This document shows, one piece after another, positions 36,241 to 45,406 of a stretch of DNA of 57,591 bases. Both the position numbers and the translations under genes were made by a program. The stretch comes from Cyanophora paradoxa (Eukaryota; Glaucocystophyceae; Cyanophorales; Cyanophoraceae). Below the pieces are notes generated by a model. That model was not told the DNA's origin and did no database searches. It saw only the letters and a list, made by a program, of their open reading frames with translations. The stretch is from assembly GCA_004431415.1 (NCBI GenBank), contig QPMI01000487.1, forward strand, positions 1 to 57,591, in the 5' to 3' direction. The stretch's first letter is position 1. Each line of letters starts with the position of its first letter.

Positions 36241-38960
36241 GCACCCCGCCCATTTCGAGGGTGGGAAATCCGAATCTGAAGTTCTCGTCAGCTCGTCCAT
36301 TCTCATATGCTGAGCGCGGCGACTTTGCACTTCTTTGCTCATGATCATGATCATATGCATGAGTCTCTAGCTGCCATTAAAAGAATACTGGGTTCCTGGC
36401 ACATGTCTCACAGTGTAAGCACCCGGAGATGATATCAGCGCCCCACTGTGCACGTGTATCTGTAGAGTATTTGACGAGAAGCTCAGGGCTCCCGGGCATT
36501 GCGGCGGGGAAGAACGACTCCCTTATAGGGTTTCTCCCGAGATCAATTTGAGAGCCGATTCCCAGTCCGCCCGTGCCTTTCCAGCTCAGATGCCAACGGA
36601 TACGAGTCATTTGATAGCGTGTTAGATAGGGCCTCAACGTGGTTACCGGCTGCCGGGCTTCTATTCGCATTTCCTGGCGCGCGGGAAGGCCTCAAAATGC
36701 CCGCCAAAAATAATGGCGACTTGCCCTGCAAAATAATGCACGGCACGCTACGAGCTAGCTTGCGGCCTGCGCCGACCTCAAAATCAAATCCAGCACTGTC
36801 AAGAACCCCCGAAAGCGTCTCATCGCCCGGATGTAACTTGTCAGATAAGATGCTATCCTTGGTGATTTCCGAAGTTTCTGTCCTCGAGGCCTCTTCGGGG
36901 CAAGTTGACAGTCTCGGAGAGCTCGCTTGACCTGACGCCGCTCCGTCATCTTGGTCCGCGACTCAGTGACTGACTCCACATTTGCACCCCGCCCATTTCG
37001 AGGGTGGGGAATCCGAATCTGAAGTTCTCGTCAGCTCGTCCGTTCTCATATGCTCAGCGCGGCGACTTCGCACTTCTTTGCTCATGATCATGATCATGAG
37101 TCTCTAGCTGCCATTAAAAGAATACTGGGTTCCTGGCACATGTAAGCACCCGGAGATGATATCAGCGCCCCACTGTGTATCTGTAGAGTATTTGACGAGA
37201 AGCTCAGGGCTCCCGGGCATTGCGGCGGGGAAGAACGACTCCCTTATAGGGTTTCTCCCGAGATCAATTTTGAGAGCCGATTCCCAGTCCGCCCGTGCCT
37301 TTCCAGCTCAGATGCCAACGGATACGAGTCATTTGATAGCGTGTTAGATAGGGCCTCAACGTGATTACCGGCTGCCGGGCTTCTATTCGCATTTCCTGGC
37401 GCGCGGGAAGGCCTCAAAATGCCCGCCAAAAATAATGGCGACTTGCCCTGCAAAATAATGCACGGCACGCTACGAGCTAGCTTGCGGCCTGCGCCGACCT
37501 CAAAATCAAATCCAGCACTGTCAAGAACCCCCGAAAGCGTCTCATCGCCCGGATGTAACTTGTCAGATAAGATGCTATCCTTGGTGATTTCCGAAGTTTC
37601 AAGTTTCTGTCCTCGAGGCCTCTTCGGGGCAAGTTGACAGTCTCGGAGAGCTCGCTTGACCTGACGCCGCTCCGTCATCTTGGTCCGCGACTGACTCCAC
37701 ATTTGCACCCCGGGCCCCGCCCATTTCGAGGGTGGGGAATCCGAATCTGAAGTTCTCGTCAGCTCGTCCGTTCTCATATGCTCAGCGCGGCGACTTCGCA
37801 CTTCTTTGCACATGATCATGATCATGAGTCTCTAGCTGCCATTAAAAGAATACTGGGTTCCTGGCACATGTAAGCACCCGGAGATGATATCAGCGCCCCA
37901 CTGTGTATCTGTAGAGTATTTGACGAGAAGCTCAGGGCTCCCGGGCATTGCGGCGGGGAAGAACGACTCCCTTATAGGGTTTCTCCCGAGATCAATTTTG
38001 AGAGCCGATTCCCAGTCCGCCCGTGCCTTTCCAGCTCAGATGCCAACGGATACGAGTCATTTGATAGCGTGTTAGATAGGGCCTCAACGTGATTACCGGC
38101 TGCCGGGCTTCTATTCGCATTTCCTGGCGCGCGGGAAGGCCTCAAAATGCCCGCCAAAAATAATGGCGACTTGCCCTGCAAAATAATGCACGGCACGCTA
38201 CGAGCTAGCTTGCGGCCTGCGCCGACCTCAAAATCAAATCCAGCACTGTCAAGAACCCCGAAAGCGTCTCATCGCCCGGATGTAACTTGTCAGATAAGAT
38301 GCTATCCTTGGTGATTTCCGAAGTTTCTGTCCTCGAGGCCTCTTCGGGGCAAGTTGACAGTCTCGGAGAGCTCGCTTGACCTGACGCCGCTCCGTCATCT
38401 TGGTCCGCGACTGACTCCACATTCGCACCCCGCCCATTTCGAGGGTGGGGAATCCGAATCTGAAGTTCTCGTCAGCTCGTCCGTTCTCATATGCTCAGCG
38501 CGGCGACTTCGCACTTCTTTGCACATGATCATGATCATGAGTCTCTAGCTGCCATTAAAAGAATACTGGGTTCCTGGCACATGTAAGCACCCGGAGATGA
38601 TATCAGCGCCCCACTGTGTATCTGTAGAGTATTTGACGAGAAGCTCAGGGCTCCCGGGCATTGCGGCGGGGAAGAACGACTCCCTTATAGGGTTTCTCCC
38701 GAGATCAATTTTGAGAGCCGATTCCCAGTCCGCCCGTGCCTTTCCAGCTCAGATGCCAACGGATACGAGTCATTTGATAGCGTGTTAGAAAGGGCCTCAA
38801 CGTGATTACCGGCTGCCGGGCTTCTATTCGCATTTCCTGGCGCGCGGGAAGGCCTCAAAATGCCCGCCAAAAATAATGGCGACTTGCCCTGCAAAATAAT
38901 GCACGGCACGCTACTAGCTAGCTTGCGGCCTGCGCCGACCTCAAAATCAAATCCAGCACT
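36241..38960 (+). repeat. ~720-bp tandem array at the centre of the inverted repeat
   Basis: Units begin with GCACCCCGCCCATTTCGAGG at 36,241, 36,984, 37,705 and 38,425 (spacings 743, 721, 720). The fourth copy is cut at 38,960 where the right arm begins. Copies differ by a few small indels, such as a CGGGCCC insertion in the third. Each contains the self-complementary ATGATCATGATCAT box and short frames of at most 75 codons. The frames repeat only because the array does; none has a family signature. Confidence 0.95.
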
Positions 38961-41900
38961 GAGAGCCTAGTGCCCGCCCGCCGCACCTCTGCCCCGCCCG
39001 GAGAGCCGCGCCTCCGCCCCGCCCGGCGAGCCGCCGACGCCGCTTGCTGCGCCCCCGGCCCGCCTTGCGAGCCGTGCGGCCGCCCGCCGCGCGTCTGCCC
39101 CGCCCGGCGAACCGCGCCGCCGCCCGCCGCGCCCCCGGCCCGCCTGGCGAGCCGCGCGGCCGCCCGCCGAGCGTCTGCCCCGGTCCGCGAGCCGCCGCCG
39201 CCGCCCGGCCGCGCCTCCGTCCCACCCCACGAGCCGCGCCACAGCCCGCCGCGCCTTCGCCCCGCCCGGCGAGCTGCCTCTGCCGCCCGCCGCGCCTCCG
39301 CCCGCACGGCGGAGCCCCGCCGCCGCCCGCCGCGCCACATTCTCGCCCGGCGAGCCGCGCCGCCGCCCGCCGCGCCCCCGGCCCGCCTGGCGAGCCGCAC
39401 GGCCGCCCGCCGCGCCTCCGTCCCGCCCCGCGAGCCGCCGCCGCCGCCCGCCGCGCCTCCGCCCCGCCCAGCCGAGCCTTGCAGCCGCCCGCCGCGCCTC
39501 CGCCCCGCCCAGCGGAGCCTCGCGGCCGCCCGCCGCGCCTCCGCCTGGCCCGGCGAGCTGCCTCCGCCTCCTGCCGCGCCTCCGTCACGCCTCGCGAGCC
39601 GCGCCGCCGCCCGCCGCGCCCCGGCCCACCTGGCGAGCCTCGCCGCCGCCCGCCGCGCCACAGTCTCGCCCGGCGAGCCGCGCCGCCGCCCGCCGCGCCC
39701 CGGCCCGCCCGGCGAGCCGCGCCGCCGCCCGCCGCGCCCCCGGCCCGCCTGGCGAGCCGCGCGGCCGCCCGCCGAGCGTCTGCCCCGGTCCGCGAGCCGC
39801 CGCCGCCGCCCGCCGCGCCTCCGTCCCGCCCCGCGAGCCGCCTCCGCCGCCCGCCGCGCCTCCGCCCCGCCCAGCGGAGCCTCGCGGCCGCCCGCCGCGC
39901 CTCCGCCCGGCCCGGCGAGCTGCCCCGCCGCCTGCCGCGCCTCCGCCCCGCCCGGCGAGCCGCCGACGCCGCTTGCTGCGCCTCCATCCCGCCCCGCGAG
40001 CCGCCGCCGCCGCCCGCCGCGCCTCCGCCCCGCCCAGCGAGGCGCGCCGCCGCCCGCCGCGCCTCCGCCCCGGCCCGCGAGGCGCGCGGCCGCCCGCCGA
40101 GCGTCTGCCCCGCCACTCGCTGCCGCCCGCGAGGATCCATCCCGCTCCGCGAGCCGCGCCGCCGCCCGCCGCGCCCCCGGCCCACCTGGCGAGCCTCGCC
40201 GCCGCCCGCCGCGCCTCCGCCACGCCCAGCGGAGCCTCGCGGCCGCCCGCCGCGCCTCCGCCCGGCCCGGCAAGCTGCCTCCGCCGCCTGCCGCGCCTCC
40301 GCCCCGCCCGGCGAGCCGCCGACGCCACCCGCCGCGCCCCCGGCCCGCCTGGCGAGCCGTGCGGCCGCCCGCCGCGCCTCTGCCCCGCCCGGCGAGCCGC
40401 GCCGCCACGCGCCGCGCCTCCGGCCGCCCGCCCGCCTCCGCGAGCTGCAGCGCCGCAGGAAGCGCCTCCGCCCTATCCTGGAATTCACGCGGCCGCCTGC
40501 CGCGCCTCCGGATCCGCCCCGCCCCGCGAGCGGCGTCGCCAACCACCGCACCCCAGCCCATGGGCTTCACGCGGCGTTTTCCGGTATCCTGTGTTACCGG
40601 CGCGCCCCGTCAGCGACGCGTACGCGTCCCGTCAGCGACGCGCACGGGCCCAGCCGGCTCACCCAGGCAGTGTAGAAGAATGTCTCCCAAACTGCGACGA
40701 TCCGAGGCGGCTCACCCATCCTGGCGATCTGGGCCTCGTCAGCTACGCGCTCGCGCGTCGCTGGCCAAATGCTGTGCTTGGCAGGCGCACCCGAGGCGAC
40801 CGCCGATCGGGAGGTTGCGTCGGTCCGCGCGCTCACGCAGCGCCCGGCCAGTCCAGAGTCAGAGGCACTGCGTGAGCATCTTAGAGGGACGCGCTATGAA
40901 CCGAAACATGTGAGAGAGCTCCGCCGGCCGGCGTGCACCTCAACCCTCCAAATCGACCGCGGGGCTGTCTGGTAGAGATACTGCGGATGTAAGTGAGCTG
41001 AAAGCCACGCAAAGAACCCGGCCAGCACGGCGAAGTCACCCAGCGCGGGGTTGCGGGCCTGCAGCTGGTCGACGTCGATCTAGCTGTGGATCGGCGCGGC
41101 GCAGGGACGACGCTACGGGGGGAGCTGGACCCATGATTACAAGCTCACGTGCTTGTAGCTGCCTCGCGCTGCGTGCTGCGAGCACGCGCGAAGGTGCCGC
41201 AGCGGGAGGCGCTCCGGACCGAGGGCCAGGTCGAGCCGTTGGCAATCGCTTCAGGCGGCTTCGGAAAGCTATACTACGGCGCGGCTGCCGCGGCGGCCCT
41301 GCCGCTGTGGGCCTCACAAGGCTTTTCCCAACAGTCGTGTACCCCAAACTTGCTGCCTTGAAGCGCCTTCATGTGCCTTGCTGCCAGCAGCTGCAGCCTC
41401 GACTGAAGGCTGCCGCGCGGACGCGCTTCACTCTCACAGCGGCTCGGTTCGTTGGCTCCTCCGGGGTCTCGCAGCGCTGCCCGCGTCTCTGATTCCGCTT
41501 TTCAAACCAGGTCGAACGGACTTGCTGCCGCCGCAGCGAACTTCGTCGGCTTCCAGCGCGAACGATGCTCGAAGGTCCTCTCTTGCATCCTCTGGCGCCT
41601 CTCGCCGCCTGTCGCCCGCCTGATTTCAAACGCAGAGCGCTGCTTCAGGGTGGCTGGCGCCCGGTTGCGGCCGCGAACGCTCGCGAACGCATCGCTGTCG
41701 ACCTCCTTGTTGCCTTTTTTGTCCATTCCTCCGCGGCTGTCGCCAGTGGGCGTTCTGCCGCTGACAGGCACGCGCCGAACGTAGGCGGCGGCTGCGGAGG
41801 CGAAGCAAGGTGCTTTTCGTTTCCTCTCCTTTGATTCAATCCCTCATTTCGCTGGCGGGCCAGGGAGCGGGCGTGACTGGTCCCCGCGAGCAGAACACCA

Positions 41901-42365
41901 CCGCCCAGTTCGCCCGGCGCCTTCTTCCGCAGGCCAGGTGCTCGCTCTTGTCTCCACTGCTCGCCCTTTGATCTTGTTGTAACGCCGGCGGCGTGCGCAG
42001 CGCAGCGCGTGCCGCTTTCCGGACGTGTGGCCCGGTGGCTGCTGGGATCGGCCTCGGAGTTCATGCTTGCGGCCGCTCGGGCGCAGGTGCGGTCGTTTGC
42101 TGTCGCGCATATTTCTTCTCTTTCGATCCGAGCGCAGCGAGCTCTTCGCCCTCGCCCTCGCCCTCGCGGTCGCGGTCGCGGGCTGCCGGGCGCCTCGGAG
42201 ATCATGCTTTCGGCCGCTCGGGCCGAGGTGCGGTCGTTCGCCGGCGCGGACGCTTCTTTTCTTTCGATTGACTCTCCAAGCGCAGCGAGCGCGTCGCTCT
42301 CGCCATCAGCGGACGCGGAGCGATCGCAAGCTGATCTTCTGCCTCCTCTCCTCGCCGAGGTGCAT
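38961..42365 (-). repeat. Long inverted repeat, right arm
   Basis: Reverse complement of the left arm, starting where the fourth tandem unit is cut and ending at 42,365. It is ~650 bases longer than the left arm, mostly through expansion of the GC-rich short-repeat block (about 38,975-40,560). The unique part (about 40,570-42,365) mirrors 33,424-35,230 closely. Confidence 0.9.
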
Positions 42366-43043
42366 AGCCGCCTGCGTGCCGGCCTTTTCCTCTTTCCATT
42401 CGATTTAAGCTCTCGCTCACCGCGATGCGCATGGCGCAGCGAGGGCGGCGAGGTGCAGAACGACCTGGTGCGGGCCGCATCGCTTCACCCGTTATCCTCC
42501 AGCTTCTGACTCGCCCTTTGTTGCAGGGTTTATACTTCTTCCGGGGCCAGGGTAGGGTTTATATTTGCAGGACTAGGCAGGGCTAGGCCAGAGTAGGGAT
42601 CATATTTGCGATGTGACATGTATGCATAGGTGTGTGCATGCAGATCATGAATTAGGCGGCCCGCACGATATGTGAAAATAGGTGGCCTGCAGATTAACTA
42701 ATTTATATAGATGCAAAAAGCCAATGCCAGATGTACATGTGTTCTGGCCCGCCTATAGCTAGTCATGGGCCGTCAGGGCCTATATATAGCTATATAGGTG
42801 GGCCTTTGTGAAGCGTTGAGCTCTCGAGCTTGCCCCTTCGCTGTCAATGCATTGTTAACCCTCGGAGGTTGCATGAGTCACGCGTCGCGGAGGTTTGGGT
42901 GTTATATTGCGATCAGGTACACGCTGCACTAACAGGGGGGCTAGCACTAACCGACGCGGGGAGTAACAGCCGGTGTACCCCTCGGGGGGCCTCCCGGCCT
43001 CTAACGATGCTCAGGCTCTAACTGAATGCTGTACCCCCCGCTG
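42366..43043. other. Intergenic region with small palindromes
   Basis: No credible gene. Two GGGTTTATA boxes lie near 42,527 and 42,554. An 8-bp-arm palindrome CCTATATATAGCTATATAGG lies near 42,780. An imperfect inverted pair (GAGTAACAGCCGGTGTACC and GTACCCCCCGCTGTTACT) lies at about 42,960-43,050, at the 3' end of the next minus-strand gene, where it could act as a 3'-end signal. Confidence 0.5.
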
Positions 43044-43781
43044 TTACTGCCCGAACCTTCCGAACTTGCGTAATTCGGCCTCGCCCTGTACCCAGTGGCT
43101 GGTGTCGTCCATCCATTCGCGTACCTCCCTCTGACGCTTGAGTGACTCACGCTGCTCGGGGGTAGGGGAGGGGGGCCTTCGAGGCGGGGTGGGAAGGGGG
43201 TACGGTGGCAAAATTCAGCCACTCGGGGGTATGCCGAATTCGCCGTGAACGATCCTCTGCGGTGTGAAATACCGGTCGCTGCTCACGGCCAAGTGGAAGA
43301 ACGCGCTCCTGAGCCCGGAGAGGAAGCGTGGTTGCATGAATGGCTGCTGGAGGGACTCGTCGCGCCAGGGGGCTACGAAATCAATGATACGCTGCTGTAC
43401 CTGCGCGGGCAGGGCAAGGATCTGGCTCTTGCGGTTCGCAAAGGCCGTCCACAGCGCTTGCAGGTCGGCCCAATCGCCGTTCAGATCCCTGCGTTCGCGC
43501 CTCAGGTACGATCTCGGGTTCTCTGTCATACCCATCAAGCCCGCGGCCCTGATCATCTCCCTGTCCGGGAGCTCTCGCTCGTCGTGGAATTCGTCTCTAA
43601 TCCAGCGCACAAGGTAGAGCACGCGCTCCATGAAGTTCTCCGCCGGCGAGCCGCCCCCTGAGGACGTGCGCCTCCCCTCCAGCACTGCGTTCGCATCCTC
43701 CAAGTCCACGTTCCGCTGTCGAATCTCCCCGTCCAGGTCGCCGTTGTTGTACAGCACGTCGGACTCGCGTGTTCGCGCCAT
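43044..43781 (-). CDS. Unknown protein A of a paralogous pair, ~245 aa
   Basis: From MARTRESDVLYNNGDLDGE the frame is open for 188 codons with a clean helical core (LQALWTAFANRKSQILALP, then FLSGLRSAFFHLAVSSDRY). After a stop at about 43,215 it continues as a Pro-rich linker plus REVREWMDDTSHWVQGEAEL and a stop at 43,044. The paralog at 43,815-44,522 has the same order, including the 'REW...W...EAE.RK' C-terminus, so the stop is probably produced by missing bases in the C-runs around 43,200-43,225. No known family recognised. It is paired head-to-tail with its paralog. Confidence 0.55.
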
Positions 43782-43814
43782 GCTCGCGGCTCGGTGAGAA
43801 TTTATACCTGTACC

Positions 43815-44522
43815 CTACTCGCGGTCGGGGTACCTGTCGCCGGGCATCAGCCTCGCGCGCTTCCGCATCTCCGCCTCCCGGGTAGCCAGTTCTTCGGGTC
43901 GTTGCTCCACTCCTCCCATTCGCGTATGTCCCGTCTGACGTCACGCGGGGCGGGGGCGTTTATCGGTGGGGCGGGCGGGGCTGGCAGGGCCTGGCGCGGG
44001 GGTTGAGGCCCCTGTTCCACGAGTACTCGGGTACTCTTCCCATCCCAGGGGTACCAGATTCATCGGAATTGGCTCAACTTCGAATTGGGGCTTTTTGACG
44101 TGATAATCATAGTTTGTGACATACGCCGTCACAGCCGAGCGCAAGCGCGAGAGGTCGCGCAAATTTACGTCGTCCCATTGCGAGTCCCTTGCCTTCGCGT
44201 ACCACTCGAGGATTTGCATGCGAATGTGGTCCGGGAGGGTCGAGAGTATGCTGAGCTTGGAGCCCAGGGCGAACCAGATGCGCTTGAACTCGTCGATAAT
44301 CCTGCCCTCGTCGTGGCTCCGAACGTAAAGGGCCCCGCCAGAGTTGTAATGCGTGTCTAGCCACCCTGCCCGGGCCAGCTCTAGCACCGGCCAGGGTTGG
44401 CGCTGTCGATTCGGTCGCGAGGCCTGCTCTACCACCCAGCGTCTAAGGTCCTTGACCTGATCTATGAACTGTGCGATCACGTCCCTGGGCGCTTCCTCTG
44501 CATCCGACATTTGCAATTGCAC
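43815..44522 (-). CDS. Unknown protein B of a paralogous pair, ~235 aa
   Basis: It starts MQLQMSDAEEAPRDVIAQF (the second Met at 44,510 is also possible). The core resembles protein A by eye: IWFALGSKLSILSTLP against LWTAFANRKSQILALP, and LSRLRSAVTAYVTNYDYH against LSGLRSAFFHLAVSSDRY. A Pro-rich linker follows, with frame changes near 43,945 and 43,890, and then REWEEWSNDPKNW and REAEMRKRARLMPGDRY to the stop at 43,815. The start is ~40 bases from the divergent YqaJ gene. Function unknown; an abundant paired structural or DNA-binding protein is conceivable. Confidence 0.55.
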
Positions 44523-44560
44523 ACATCAAGAAATTCTAAACGCTACTGCGAGGCTACGCT

Positions 44561-45216
44561 ATGCATACCGATACAAATTGCGAGACTTTGCAACAGGGAG
44601 CGCAGCGTGGCACGCGGCGCGCCGTGAAAAACTAACTGCATCTAATTTTGCGGCTGCGTGCGGCATAAACCCCTGGAAATCCAGGGCCCGCCTGTGGGCG
44701 GAGCTAAGCGGGATAGCGGAGGAAAACAACTTTGACAACCCTGCCCTAACCTATGGGCATGACTATGAGCCCCTCGCGGTCTCTCTCTACAAAACGTCGA
44801 ACAACAACGTGGACGTGCAACATACTGGATTGCACGAACATAAGGAACTGCCCTTCCTGGCGGGCAGCCCGGACGGGCTGATTGGAAGCGATCGTATACT
44901 TGAAATAAAATGCCCCTACAAACAAGAACTCTACGAAAAGGTCCCAACTTATTACATGCCCCAGCTCCAGGGCCTGCTGGACATAACGGGCCGCGAGTGG
45001 GCCGAACTTTTTTGCTTCACTCCTCTGCGCGTGCAAACGTGGTACGTCAGACGGGACGAGAGGTACATCAAGCTCATGAGGAAGTGCTTACATCTATTTT
45101 GGATGCACGTCAAGGAGGGCACGCCGCCCGAGCCCTACAGCGATCGAATGAAGTCAGAGAACCTCAGCGAGGAGCAGGCGGCGCTGCGCGAGTTTAAGTC
45201 GTACGCCCTCCTCTAG
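44561..45216 (+). CDS. YqaJ/lambda-type viral exonuclease, ~218 aa, one frame break
   Basis: A 5'-to-3' exonuclease for recombination or replication-end processing. Motifs: WHAARREKLTASNFAAACG, LTYGHDYEPLAVSLY (Glu), FLAGSPDGLI (catalytic Asp), ILEIKCPYK (the E-x-K pair) and YYMPQLQGLLDITGREWA (Gln/Tyr motif). All catalytic residues are present. The ATG at 44,561 (MHTDTNCETLQQG) lies one frame off. Lengthening the GGG at 44,596-44,598 by one gives the family's usual LQQG-S-WH-R start and length. A perfectly placed hairpin follows the stop. Such genes occur in many algal and amoebal DNA viruses. Confidence 0.85.
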
Positions 45217-45266
45217 TGTCCGGACCTTTCCAATACTCTATATGATTATTGGGAGGGTCCGGACAC
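45216..45266 (+). terminator. Hairpin 3'-end signal of the YqaJ gene
   Basis: GTGTCCGGACCTTTCCAATA (45,216-45,235) pairs with 45,247-45,266 with only two mismatches around an 11-base loop. It starts on the last base of the TAG stop. A hairpin directly abutting a stop codon resembles the palindromic 3'-end signals of some giant viruses and virophages. The stop codon being part of the stem is notable. Confidence 0.7.
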
Positions 45267-45286
45267 GTCTCTTGGTCAGACTACTT

Positions 45287-45338
45287 CTGTCCCAGGTCTT
45301 TGGAATCTTAATATAAATTTTCCCGGGACCCGGGACAG
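45287..45338. terminator. Second hairpin between convergent genes
   Basis: CTGTCCCAGGT and its near complement ACCCGGGACAG flank an AT-rich ~30-base spacer. It lies between the ends of two convergent genes (the second ends at 45,407) and so may serve the minus-strand gene. It is weaker and less perfect than the first hairpin. Direct copies of CTTGGTC flank it. Confidence 0.4.
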
Positions 45339-45406
45339 GGCTTGGTCGGACTCACCGTAGCTTGGTGTAGCTCAGGCCCAGGCCGGGTAGGCGAGTCTGT
45401 AATGAA

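Noticed and set aside
36241-38960. Repeated 63-75-codon frames in each 720-bp unit as a possible gene family
   Set aside because: The frames repeat only because the DNA does, lie on both strands in the same place, and show no family motif or promoter.
35229-40913. Many 250-650-codon Arg/Gly/Ala and Pro/Arg/Ala open frames on both strands
   Set aside because: They occur in all frames of the GC-rich short-repeat blocks, mirror each other in the two palindrome arms and contain no domain; open length is a by-product of very low stop frequency in such DNA.
44464-44560. YqaJ start at 44,464
   Set aside because: It would overlap the divergent gene's start by about 60 bases and adds non-family residues; the ATG at 44,561 gives the usual LQQG-S-WH start after one base correction.
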